From Siphonodentalium dalli (Eukaryota > Mollusca > Scaphopoda > Gadilida > Siphonodentaliidae), in the NCBI GenBank assembly GCA_032622095.1, contig CP136069.1, positions 37,980,194 to 38,044,193 on the forward strand: a stretch of 64,000 bases of DNA. The letters run 5' to 3'. Below the pieces are notes generated by a model that was given only the letters and a program-made list of their open reading frames with translations, ran no database searches and was not told the DNA's origin. Position numbers and translations under genes: made by a program. Shown piece after piece: positions 20,434 through 31,645 of this stretch (its first letter is position 1; every line of letters begins with the position of its first letter).

Positions 20434-20773
20434 ATCTCAATGCCCAGAGCTCTGGTTTCATTAGACCATCAGCCAAAGACAGCATGTCCACCTGACATGG
20501 TGGCGAAAGTTTCCAGAGCACTTTTAGTAGATCCAGTATGATTATTCCGAATGGAAAGCCATTCACACCAGCCAGTGCCTGTATATCCCGTAATGTAATC
20601 TCGCTATTGTCGAGAGTTTTGTTTAATATATCCAGCTCATTTACTGCATTCGCTGCGTAATTCCTAAAATAAGAGATTGTCCTGGCGTAACTGGAACCAC
20701 CGTTCGTATGGCCGTTAACTATGCAGGAAAGTATGATAACTGACAGGAAGATATGTGACGGCATATCCATCAT
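20434..20773 (-). CDS. nrf-6-like acyltransferase, exon 1 (signal peptide and NRF start)
   Basis: ATG at 20,773 opens a hydrophobic signal peptide (MPSHIFLSVIILSCIVNG from the nearby third Met, residue 4) followed by a luminal/extracellular region with PPCQVDMLSLADGLMKPELWALR. The pattern C-x-x-D-x-x-x-L...G-x-x-x-P-x-W-A-L is how NRF domains begin. The exon ends at AGAT|GTAATT; joining to exon 2 keeps the frame and yields the family's W-A-L-x-x-LD junction. It contributes 340 coding bp (113 codons plus one base). ATG at 20,773 and in-frame Met codons at 20,770 and 20,764 are all possible starts. Full-length family members add ~10 membrane helices downstream. If the donor is not used, translation would stop at 20,423. 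Confidence 0.85.
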
Positions 20774-21811
20774 CGCAATAAACTTATAGAGCAGAGAACA
20801 TCCCTGGCTGTATATGATATATGTTATACAATGACGAGCATCGTGTTGTCACTCATGAATATTTACGAAGGCCTGATCCTCTGATCGGATAAAACTTAAA
20901 CTGTTTGCGGACACATGCATGTGCGTACAACAGTAGTGATGGCATAGTACATATGTGGTATTAATATTGTTATTGTGGAGTTTGGTCGTCATAGTTACTA
21001 TGACATAGCTATCTATGTCGCAGCTGCATTTTCACGCAATGATGATGATGAAGTTTCGTAAGGAAGACGTTGACTATATTTGCTCCAGAAAGTTCGTGCA
21101 TATATTATACACATGCTGTTACATTCTCATTCTTGTGTATATATTTTCTCATTGTATACTTCTCAATATCTGTATTTGATCAGAGAATAAACCATTACTA
21201 TTAGTCTATATACTACACCAATTAACCCATTATTGCGTCTCAACAAGTTCCTACTCATTACGTAGCCACATTGTATTTTTCTCCACGGCATACATCTATC
21301 GTCGCATGAGAACCAGAATATCTAAACAAATGTCTAAATGGCTAAAGATGGATTATACAAATGTAGGGGACAATTCAGGTCATTCTTTCTCCAAAACTCC
21401 CACCAAACTTGCTGATATTCAATGTTTAAATTTAGCGTGGATATATATCAGTACAGCACAAAAATGCACCCCACCACACGCTACGAACTGTCCTAAGTTC
21501 GGAGACTCGACATTATAGTTGTAATATGTAATGTGGTTCGAGCAGTGGTTTAATTCCCTTGTCATTTTGTTTGGGAATTGATATGTAACATTATGGCATG
21601 CATTTTAATGTTTATACTAGTATTATTTCAGATAATATGATTGTTGAAACAATCTAGTCGAATGGTCCGAATAAATGACCGTTCATTTCACCTTCAACTG
21701 TAGCTATATATATAACAATGGTTTGCGTCGATCGTTTTCAGAAACTTTCTCGGCTAATGGGTCGTAGTGCATCTGCATGGTAGTGCATTTTGGGAAATTT
21801 TCGCCAGAGTA
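20774..21811. other. 5' flank of the NRF gene; promoter not defined
   Basis: AT-rich. On the minus strand a TATA-like run (GTATAACATATATC) lies about 50-65 bp upstream of the start codon, which is weak evidence for a promoter or short 5' UTR. No other exon, repeat or RNA gene was recognised. A 70-codon ORF at 21,306-21,518 shows no domain. Confidence 0.3.
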
Positions 21812-21819
21812 TTCATATA

Positions 21820-22212
21820 ACCCTTTACCCAACAAACCGGCCAAAACCGGCCAAATAAAGCTTCAACAGCCTAAATTATCTTGGGTCTGTCTCAATAAAA
21901 CCATACAAATATGGATATCATTGGAACCGGCTCCTTGACCACATTGTGATTGTTACAGTTATGCCCTGTGCCAATGCATTCTCTTATATATGCGAGTCGA
22001 CCATAGGTCGCCTCGCATATATAAGAGAATGCATTGGCCTAAAAAAATCTTTTTTTAACACTTTTTACCATTTTTTCTTACATTCTTTAACAATTTTATA
22101 ATTTTTAATGTGTTAAGCCAATGCATTCTCTTATATATGCGAGGCGACCTATGGTCGACTCGCATATATAAGAGAATGCATTGGCACAGGGCCGTTCTAT
22201 TGGGTAAAGGGT
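21820..22212 (+). mobile_element. hairpin-bearing TA-flanked MITE, copy 3 (393 bp)
   Basis: ACCCTTTACCCAAC...GTTGGGTAAAGGGT flanked by TA (21,818-21,819; 22,213-22,214). Two hairpins lie at about 21,969-22,037 and 22,118-22,186. The first has GAGTCGACC / GGTCGCCTC near the tip and the second the complementary arrangement, so the whole element is also weakly palindromic about its spacer. Confidence 0.9.
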
Positions 22213-22214
22213 TA

Positions 22215-23455
22215 AAGCGTAATGTGTGGCAATCGATAATTCCATGTCGATGCTGAACGCAACGTGCACGTTGTTCTCTTAAGTATATCTGTTCATAAAC
22301 ATAAATCATTAGGAGCATTGATACGTTGCCTGTTCCAATGGGTATGTAGAGAATGAGTAACCGACAGGCAAAGAAACACTACACCCTATGGAATGTTGTT
22401 TATGAACACTCAAATTAAAGACGTCAATAAATCTACTGTTGTTTGCTTATTATCGGTTTATCATCCGATTACTATACAAATCGTCGTGCGGTACATGTAC
22501 AATTGTTTGAGGGCAATCTACCAGCGTGACTGAGTTAAGAAAGCTGCATATTAATTTTCCTATCTTCAGATGTGACATGGTAAAGTTCGAAATTGTACAA
22601 TAATATGAGGGCTAGAACTGACCTTGGAGGTTTTCTGGCCACTTATTTTTCTTTTTCTGGCACTTTCAATAGCACAATAGACACATAGCATATTTATAGT
22701 AGCCAAGTGTAGAAACGCATCGAAATGGGAAATTAAAAAAATGACAAATATTCAAACGCCATTTTCTCGGAATTAACAGCGAGTGGAGCTGTGACATTCT
22801 GGTTCTCGTGGGACGATATATATATAGTTGCGATTATTTATCTTCAGAGCCATAATTTAAGCTGAAATATAGCCAAACATATAAACATATATACAAACAT
22901 TTTATACAATAAATTTATGCGCTAACAATTATCATATAATATTTCAAATTTTCCATAACAAATTCAGCATAATATTATAACTAGACACAACACGTAGAAT
23001 GCATTAACCAGTACATTGCATTATTATGCAATTTCCAATTTAGGGATATATCGCACTAGATAGATATCAATATACGTTTTGTTCTATGTCTAATAATGTC
23101 ATAAGTTCTGTCATGTATGAGACACAATAATATATTTTATTACTGCACCTAGGATACTATATTTTAAGGTGGTTGTGTCCATGATATGGTGCACACTAAT
23201 TGCATAATTATGCATGTTTATTTGATATCTCTAGTTGCTGGATATACACACTTATAGTATATATGCACGTTCAAACGCAAATAGAAGATATGGTAATAGC
23301 GGTTGTGGTGCCCCCCCCCCCCACCAAATACATGTGAAACATTAAACAATCTATATATACCCAAAACAACAACATTGAGAAAATGCAGATTGGGAAATGA
23401 ATTGATAGGATGCTTAAGGAATAATCTGTTTCCTAACGTAATTGCACAGTTTAAT
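22215..23455. other. AT-rich DNA with a poly-C run, nothing coding
   Basis: No exon or element boundary was recognised. A 12-base C homopolymer lies at 23,311-23,322. Confidence 0.4.
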
Positions 23456-24486
23456 TAGTGTAACCTCACACGACTGCGATTTAATATCGTAGGTGCGAAA
23501 AAAAATTGTGGTCGGCAAACTTAGAGTATCCTCACAAGGTTGTGATTAAATATCGCAGATATAGGAGAAACTCGTACGTCGAAGTTATCCACGTGCATCA
23601 TCGATCATGTTATACCATGTAACAAGTTTCCATACAAATATAGATAAAAATTCAACTTATATTTTCCAATGAGTAAATGTGTCTTTGTTTGGTTATTTTT
23701 TGTAATGGCATTTGGACATCACAGACACCACGCCGACGTGACGCGACGGCATACTGGTTACCTTGACTACAGTTCGGTCATCTGCGAAAGCGGCCATGTT
23801 GACCTATACAGGCTACCTACATGTCAACTGTGCAGCTTTTGACAAGTCTTGCCATGTATGTAAATATCTGGACCTGCTTGTCCTTATATATCAGCAAAAC
23901 ATGGAACTTCAGGGACATGACAATCTGCGGGATGGGATGGGATATGGGACAAAATTTCAAATTGCGTGGGACGGCCGATATATCGAGGAATACAGGGCGT
24001 AGTGGGCTCATTTTTGTGTCTAACGAAAGGCCCACGTTCGCCCTATCCAAACATATTAACCCCGCCACTAACAAAACTCCAGAAGTTGCATTATTTGATC
24101 GACAACTGACCTAACATGGGGTGGAATTTGGGATAGAATGACAATCTGCGGGACAGGATTTTCAAATTGCGTGGGACGGCCGATAGCTCGAGGAATACAG
24201 CGCATAGAGGGCTACCCTTGATGTCTAACGAAAGGTCCACATTCGCCCTATCCACACATATTAACCCCGCCACTGACCGGACGCCGGAAGTTACATTATT
24301 CGGTCGACAACTGACCTAACATAAAATGCCACAAACACGAAAAACTGCGTTCGACATTAATGTTTAGAATTTAGATTTCTCGATGAATACACTAGCAAAC
24401 AACACGTTTTAGGTATAAAATAACACAGTGGAATACTGTGCATTCGTTTTTAGCTACAATATGGCTGTTTTAGTGCGAATATTGTA

Positions 24487-24789
24487 ATGGCGAACACGCA
24501 AACACGCTCCGATAAAACAGCTAAAAATAGACTCGATGTTTACAATTACAGGATCGATTTCAGCCGGTATATTCAATATAATGGGGCGTATAGTATATCA
24601 AAATGTAGAATTAGATACAGGGAATGTATTTTTTTCCAAATGGGTCCACCAGGCTGTGAAATTGTTGCAGAAATTCGCTCCAAGATATTCGCAGTTATTT
24701 TTATTTCAGTTGTGACTAAAAGCCCAGATGCCGGAGCCCAGCGACTAAAAGCCAAGTTACAAAATAGATCAACTGGTTTGAACGAATGA
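24487..24789 (+). CDS. hypothetical ~100-aa ORF, left arm of palindromic element
   Basis: An ATG-initiated ORF of 100 codons, basic, with KNRLDVYNYRIDFSRYIQ, FFQMGPPG and TKSPDAGAQRLKAKLQN. No family is recognised. The mirrored copy at 26,008-25,706 keeps the whole frame with about 8 amino-acid differences. That may reflect recent arm homogenisation rather than selection. It may be a leftover exon of the element's own protein; function unknown. Confidence 0.35.
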   Translation: MANTQTRSDKTAKNRLDVYNYRIDFSRYIQYNGAYSISKCRIRYRECIFFQMGPPGCEIVAEIRSKIFAVIFISVVTKSPDAGAQRLKAKLQNRSTGLNE

Positions 24790-24864
24790 ATATGTCAATG
24801 ATAAGACTATTCAAATCAAATAGTGTTTATAGACTTAAAAACGTATTTGTCCGCCATTCATATA

Positions 24865-25625
24865 TGCGGTGGAAGTTCTCATATTATCTGCCAGTCATAC
24901 GCGGGGGAGGTTCTCATATGAAGATATTATCTGCCGGTAATACGTGGTGGAGGTTCATATTATCCGCCGGTCATACGCGAGGGAAGTTTTCATATTATCC
25001 TCCAGTCATACGCGGGGGAGGTTCTGATATGAACATATTATCTGCCGGTCATACGTGGTGGAGGTTCATATTATCCACCGGTCATATGCGAGGGAGGTTC
25101 TCATATTATCCTCCGGTCATACATAGGGGAGGTTCTCATATGAACATATTATCCGCCGGTCATACGCGGTGGAGGTTCATATTATCTGCCGATCATACGC
25201 GAGGGAAGTTCTCATATTATCCGCCGGTCATACGAGAAGGAAGTTCTCATATTATCCTCCGATCATATGTGTGGGAGGTTCTGATATGAACATATTATCC
25301 GCCGGTCATACGCGGTGGAGGTTCATATTATCTGCTGGTCATACACGAGGGAGGTTCTCATATTATCCACCGGTCATACGCGAGGGAGGTTATCATATTA
25401 TCCTCCGGTCATACGTTGGGGAGGTTCTCATATGAACATATTATCCGCCGGTCATATGCGGTGGAGGTTCATATTATCCGCCGATCATAATATGAGAACT
25501 TTCCTCGTGTATGACCGGAGGATAATATAAACCTCCACCGCGTATGACCGGCAGATAATATGTTCATATGAGAATCTCCCCCTCGTATGACTGGCAGATA
25601 ATATGAGAACCTCCACCGCATATGA
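24865..25625. repeat. ~35-bp minisatellite in the core of the palindromic element
   Basis: Repeats of the type GGAGGTTC(A/T)(C)ATATTATC(C/T)GCCGGTCATACGCG. About 18 units run in plus orientation to 25,488 and about 4 in minus orientation after it. The unequal halves show that the array expanded on one side after the palindrome formed. Confidence 0.85.
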
Positions 25626-25705
25626 ATGGCGGACACATAAGTTTTTAAGTCTATAAACACTATTTGATTTGAATATTCGTTTGAATAGTCTTACCATTGA
25701 CATAT

Positions 25706-26008
25706 TCATTCGTTCAAACCAGTTGATCTATTTTGTAACTTGGCTTTTAGTCGCTGGGCTCCGGCATCTGGGCTTTTAGTCACAACTGAAATAAAAATAA
25801 GTGAGAATATCTTGGAGCGAATTTCTGCAACAATTTCACCGCCTGGTGGACCCATTTGGAAAAAAATACATTCCCTGTGTCTAATTCTACATTTTGATAT
25901 TCTATACGCCCCATTATATTGAATATACCGGCTGAAATCGATCCTGTAATTGTAAACATCGAGTCTATTTTTAGCTGTTTTATCGAAGCATGTTAGCGTG
26001 TTCGCCAT
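25706..26008 (-). CDS. hypothetical ~100-aa ORF, right arm of palindromic element
   Basis: Mirror copy of the 24,487-24,789 ORF, ATG-initiated and uninterrupted, with substitutions mainly in the first ten residues and at four scattered sites. Transcription across either strand of the element would produce much the same peptide. No domain is recognised. Confidence 0.35.
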   Translation of the reverse strand: MANTLTCFDKTAKNRLDVYNYRIDFSRYIQYNGAYRISKCRIRHRECIFFQMGPPGGEIVAEIRSKIFSLIFISVVTKSPDAGAQRLKAKLQNRSTGLNE

Positions 26009-26910
26009 TACAATATTCGCACTAAAACAGCCATATTGTAGCTAAAAACGAATGCACAGTATTCCACTGCGTTATTTGATACCTAAAACTTGTTGTTTGC
26101 TAGTGTATTCAAGGAGAAATCTAAATTCTAAACATTAATGTCGAACGCAGTTTTTCGTGTTTGTGGAATTTTATGTTAGGTCAGTTGTCGACCAAATAAT
26201 GTAACTTCCGGTGTCCAGTCAGTGGCGGGGTTAATATGTGTAGATAGGGCGAATGTGGACGTGTCGTTAGACACCAAAAGTAGCCCTCTACGCGCTGTAT
26301 TCCTCGAGATATCGGCCGTCCCACGCAATTTGAAAATCCTGTCCCGCAGATTGTCATTCTATCCCAAATTCCACCCCATGTTAGGTCAGTTTTCGATCAA
26401 ATAATGCAACTTCTTATGTCCGGTCAGTGGTGGGGTTAATATGTGTGGACAGGGCGAATGTGGGCCTTTCGTTAGACACCAAAATGAGCCCCCTACGCCC
26501 TGTATACCTCGAGATATCGGCCGTCCCACGCAATTTGAAATTCTGTCCCGCAGATTGTCGTTTTGTCCCATATCCCATCCCATCCCGCAGATTGTCATGT
26601 CCCGAACTTCAACATTGTATAGAAGTTGTGCACAAATCAATCAACAAGTTTTTCTTCTCCGCCGTCCATGTCTTGACGACCTTGTGCAGTGAGGCAGGTT
26701 CCTCATTATCTGCCATTTTGACTCTGATTTCACATGATCACGTGTCAGTTCTCGCGAGATCGCCAAGGAGACGAGCCGATTTTCGTAGCTGTGAAATCAA
26801 ACATGCTTGATACGGACGATTTGGCTGCGATTTTGACGTGAGAATGACGTGAGCAAGCGCAGTACTACTAGCCACATCGAAATCGTTGCTAGTCGTGTGA
26901 GGTTACACTA

Positions 26911-28001
26911 AAGGCATCATCCGAACCACAAACTCGATTTTGAACAGTTTTTTATTCGGCATGATGCCTTAAATGTATTAGGGCACCGGGATTATATTAC
27001 TTGAAAATGTTTTTTTGTGTATTAAAAATATTGTTAAATATTGAGAACTTTGCTGCTACATGTATGTTGCATGTTGTGCCAAAACAACTACACTCAAATT
27101 TCACTTTCGCCCAATGTAATTATCCTATGTAAACACAAAGCCTTTTGGAAACAATTACATGTATTCAATTGTCGAAGAAATATTTAGCGTAACCGGTCTG
27201 TTCTTTGCTATACATACATAAGACCAGAAGTGGAATCTGTTCGACCTTCGACCAAATGTTGAAGTTACAGAGTACCCAGTTGAAACTTTGCCGACCAAGA
27301 GCATGGTTGGTTGAAAATATCCATTATTCAAACCATGAGGCACCAGTCAGGAATTCGGATTCTAAGTGGAAACGGAATGCATGTGTTTCCTAACGCACGA
27401 AGATTTTGTCCTATAGGTATGCCTTCAACCGCCGTCTCCGACTTCAAAAATAGGTTGCTAGATATATGTTTCGGTTCCAACTGAAGTATAGAGATGGGTT
27501 GTCCCAATGTGACTAAGGGTACCCCCATGGCAGCCAGTGGTGGAAAACATGTACGCACTAAAGATATGCTCTGAACAGGTAAAAACATGTAGAATCACAC
27601 ATAGGTGGACAGACTGACATGACTCGAGTGTTACGAAAATGATTAAGTCGAAAAAGGGTGATAATTCGACAACAACAAAAATCGGACGGACATCGCAGGT
27701 GTACAGGTTCAATGGTACTAAACTGTTAACATATGTGTAAAGTTAAAAAAAAGACTGAAAACTGTATAGTAGGAATACAAGCTCAGACAAAATTATGCAT
27801 CTTGAGAAAATTTTAGTCGAAAAAACTGGGATACACACACAAACAAAAGTCCGACAGACCTCATAATCGCAGGTGCACAGGTTTCCACGGTACTAAATAT
27901 ATATGCCAATTGTTTTTTAATTGACAAGAAAATGTATGAATAAAAGCTCGGACAATGTTGCGTATACGGACGGGCAGACGGACGTCCTGACGACCCGGTG
28001 G
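26911..28001. other. non-coding flank with a short hairpin and two bivalve-type dispersed repeats
   Basis: A short inverted repeat (AAGGCATCATCCGAA / TTCGGCATGATGCCTT) lies at 26,911-26,970. At 27,640-27,720 and 27,810-27,905 are two related segments with AGTCGAAAAA, a CGGAC(G/A)GAC(C/A)T core and CGCAGGTG(T/C)ACAGG. They are relatives of the repeats at 40.45-40.70 kb. No exon was found. Confidence 0.5.
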
Positions 28002-29735
28002 CAGGGTTGGGGTAATTGTAATTGTAATTGAATGTAATTAATTACATTTTCCCAAGTAATTGGATGTAATTTGTAATTGAAGGTTTTTTCAATTACATGT
28101 AATTGAATGTAATTAATCACATTGAGAAAAGGGGTGTAATTTCAATTACATTTCAATTACATTTTCAATTACATTCCAAAAATACAGACCAATATAACAA
28201 GTTAACACATCAGCATTTGTATATGAAATGTGACATGATTATGATATGTTAATATAGTATCAGGTAAAACACTTGGTTACTAACTTACTTGACTAGTGTT
28301 ATACACATGGGGTCATTATCCTCATATTTTCCTTCTATGTTAGTAGTTTCATCGATACATGGTCTAAATTAAAACTTCAAAGATGGAGTCATTAAACCAT
28401 TTCACTGTAGAAGTCATACAATGTGTTGATAGTCTAATTGTGGTTTGATTTAAAACAACTCACAAGTTGTGGGTCACAATAGAATTAATATAAACAATGT
28501 TTTGATAGTGCATCATTGGTGGTGACCTGTCACCATGAATATTGGGTTGTTGTCATAGCTCAATACTATACTTCAAAGATGACGACCGATCAGCGAATAC
28601 AGTGATTCCTCTTTCGTGTAGCCCCCCCCATAATGAGATGGTCTCATCATTTGTTGTTACAAGTTTGTATATAACTGCATCACTGACTATCAAGCAATCA
28701 TTATCTCTTTGCCTCTATTAGAGTCATTAGCGATGCCTTCTCAAAGTTTTTCATTCATTAGGCAACATTTTACCTTGCCCAATGATATTTCTGACAAATT
28801 CAAAGCTACATGTAAACATTGTCCAACACTGATTTCGTGTTTAGCAAAAGCAACTTCAAATTTCATCACACATCTAAAGGTAAGTCATGTTGAATTTTAT
28901 TTTATATTATTTATATATGTTATTGTTATTAGTATATGTATATGTTTTAATACACCTACAATAATGTGTATATCATCATGACAATATGTACATAATTAAT
29001 ACAAGTACATGTATTGAATTAAAATAAATTTATTTTTCATAAACATTATTGTTGTTTCTGAACATTCCCGGAATATATCTTTAAAAGTAATACATTCATT
29101 TTAAAACAATAATTGTTTTATAACATTAATAATAAATGCATTTTGTCTTCATAACAAAACATCATTTAGTCTATTTGTTTTTAGCTTAACTGTATTCACC
29201 TCCATATCTGGTCAGTTGTGTGCACTTGATCTGTCTTGCTGTCCTAATTATATGACTCCACTGCAGTATTTTATCAATGCGTTAATCCCCTAACAAAGGC
29301 AGCCTTAGGCAGGTGGCCTGTTTTACTTCATAATCCTGATTATGTCATTGTGTGTGATTTACAACCCTAGCTGGCTTGATTGTTTTAATCCCTGCTATTA
29401 GTATGTAGGCAAATTATACATAATGATGTATCTTAATGTTAATTATTTTTGTTTCAGCGGAAACATAGGGATCAATATGAGCGCCCTCTTCAGTTTCATG
29501 GATGAAGTGCCAACTACACCGATCCTCACAACTGACAGTGATGATGTTACGAAATATCTGCAGGAACCGTGCGTGCCCGATTTTCATTAACCAAAAGTAA
29601 TTGTAATTGTAATTGTAATTGAACCAATGTAATTGTAATTAATTGCATTGCATTTCCAATGTAATTGTAATTGACATATTTCAATGTAATTGTAATTGTA
29701 ATTAATTACATTTCAATGTAATTGACCCAACCCTG
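28002..29735 (+). mobile_element. hAT-superfamily deletion derivative, 1,734 bp
   Basis: It begins CAGGGTTGGGGTAATTG and ends (inverted) CAGGGTTGGGTCAATTAC. It is flanked by a perfect 8-bp target duplication CCCGGTGG (27,994-28,001 and 29,736-29,743), the hallmark of hAT elements. Both subterminal regions are dense in TAATTGTAATTG motifs, the usual transposase-binding clutter. The interior keeps only a BED zinc-finger exon, an intron and a short second exon, plus a fragment resembling the transposase C-terminus. The catalytic RNase-H-like core is missing, so it would need a transposase in trans. Confidence 0.93.
28733..29505 (+). CDS. BED-type zinc-finger mini-gene inside the hAT derivative (two exons)
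   Basis: Exon 1 (28,733-28,879, ATG-initiated, 49 codons) reads SFIRQHFTLPNDISDKFKAT, then CKHC, then SNFITHLK. It ends at AAG|GTAAGT. Exon 2 starts after TTGTTTCAG at 29,458 with RKHRDQYERP and stops at 29,503-29,505. The join gives CKHC...HLKRKH, a complete BED finger (DNA-binding domain of hAT transposases), and the product is about 64 residues. In another frame, 29,478-29,590 reads DEVPTTP and SDDVTKYLQEP, like the end of a hAT transposase. An internal deletion therefore probably joined the two ends out of frame. A BED-only protein could bind element ends without cutting; whether it is expressed is unknown. Confidence 0.65.
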
Positions 29736-29743
29736 CCCGGTGG

Positions 29744-31645
29744 ACAAGCTGATTCATATATACCCGCCCCCATGCATAACTCGTTAAAAGGGGGTATAAT
29801 TATATATTGAGAGAAAAGTGTATTCTGAATTACATTTGAATCAGCAGGTGATGCGAAAATAATTGGGTTTTTTTACGGATAACATTGGGTGTTTGAGATG
29901 TGTGACTGTGTGCACATTGGTGGTTACTGTACACCAACATATTTCAGTTAACCCGTGCGTTTACCAAAATGCAAAACAAACATTTTGCAGTTCAAAATAA
30001 TTTTCCCACATGTATCTTCGATCTGTAACAGAATGATGACATAGTTGTCATAAATGTCTTCCAAAATGTCTTCCTCGAACAGCATACCAGATAAGTCAGT
30101 TACACATAATTTTGTAGGAAATTTGAGAGTTAAAAGTTGCACTACGACTGGTGGACAAGCGCAAACTCCATGAATGTTTACAAAGACTGTTAACTTTTGC
30201 ATGTTTATTAAAGGCGTAAACGTTAAAAACAAATGATCAGTGCTGTGCTCAGCTCTTTACTAAATTATAGAGTTATCTCCAGTGGATCGAAACATACCAT
30301 TCATATCGTCAGAGCGTGCGCAGATGTTACAACTCTCCGATGTTGTGTCTTGCTCCACGGAATAACAACCGTCGAACACAGACCCAACAACATCTCGCTT
30401 TGTAACTCTAAATGAGTAATTGATATTTAACAGTCGTTTGTTTATGTGCCTTAAGATCTAATTTTATTTATTGTTTTCCAAACAAGACATAAAGCACCGG
30501 CTATTGTTTTTGTATCGGCGCTTTGTTGATTTTTCTTCTCTTGCTGATCATCGCTGGAGCCGGAATGTCGACAATTTTGAACATTTCAACAGATCGCTCA
30601 ATTCGCGCGAGATCTCTTCTCGTCTTTAGCAGTCTCCGTCATCAGTCCGCTTAAGCTCCATGCATAGTTCTGTCCCCTGATATGCAAGACTTACCGCTGA
30701 CGGCACATATGCAGAATGAGAGGAAATCACTCAGTATTTTAGTTAAGATGTAGGCTACAATTCGTACAATTTTTATGCGGCATTATTTTGAGGTAGAACC
30801 TCACCATTAGAATCATTTCAACCTATATTTGGTCATTGTCGAAATTGTTTACCACAACTGAGATGGTGAAGCACATACATATGCGTACGTGTTGGGCATT
30901 TTAAAAAATAGCAATAAATTATTTGCAACAGGACTCCAATGGCAAAACGGTAACGTCGTCACCTCTTTCTCAAAAATAAGAAAACGAGTTTGTGGTCACC
31001 CAATACTTGATTTGGCAACTACGATTAAATTTCTTAGCTCAAGGCGTTCAATGTGTGCATGTAAAACCCACACTTGTCAATCCATGCGCGCGGTCCAATC
31101 TCTTGATTGGATAATTCTATGCCGCGGCGATGTCTTCTTATGCACCGACGACCACAGACAGCCTCGCGCTAAGCTTCGCCCTTTTAAAACTACCTGGACT
31201 ATATATAAACCCCGTCGGTGAATACCACCCCAGGTGATGCAAGAAAAACCATAGCCCATGTGTTTACTTTTTAAAATAAATCCACAAGTACACGACAGGG
31301 CTATCCCGCAGAAAGTGTCACCTGGTAAAACTACAGCAGCTAGTTTAATAAATTCCCCACGCACAAAAATCAATTCCCCCATTAATCCTCCAGTTTAAAT
31401 AATTTAGATATGATGTACAAATCAAATAAACAAGTTGTCAAATGCACCAGGTGACCCTTACCTACATGTGTAGCATTCCACGATGTACTTGCTCCCCGAC
31501 TCTGGAGCTTTAGATCAACTTTAGCTCGCGGATTCCATAAGGATCAACAATTATCTGCGCATGTCCACAAAATGTGCAGACAATGCGACCAACAATCCAG
31601 ATCCCCTAAGTCACCATAAATATGTTTAAGATATAGTTGTGAGGT
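29744..31645. other. non-coding DNA, nothing recognised
   Basis: AT-rich with modest GC patches near 30,540-30,660 and 31,080-31,220. ORFs of 60-110 codons on both strands overlap and show no domain; splice-bounded exons were not evident. Confidence 0.4.

Larger units (their letters stand above)
23456..26910. mobile_element. 3.45-kb palindromic (foldback) element with minisatellite core
   Basis: The outermost 20 bp, TAGTGTAACCTCACACGACT at 23,456, is perfectly inverted at 26,891-26,910. Inside, about 23,903-24,870 is mirrored by 25,620-26,608 at high identity. Each arm carries two direct ~180-200-bp repeats (GACAATCTGCGGGA...CTGACCTAACAT) and one ~100-codon ORF. The centre is a minisatellite whose orientation flips near 25,488. 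The outer 300-450 bp of the two sides are not mirrored apart from the termini. A TA duplication is possible at the ends. No transposase is recognised. Confidence 0.8.

Noticed and set aside
22055-22318. ORFs reading ILLYMRVDHRSPRIYKRMHW and similar in several places
   Set aside because: They are translations of the hairpin module and recur wherever it occurs; there is no independent coding evidence.
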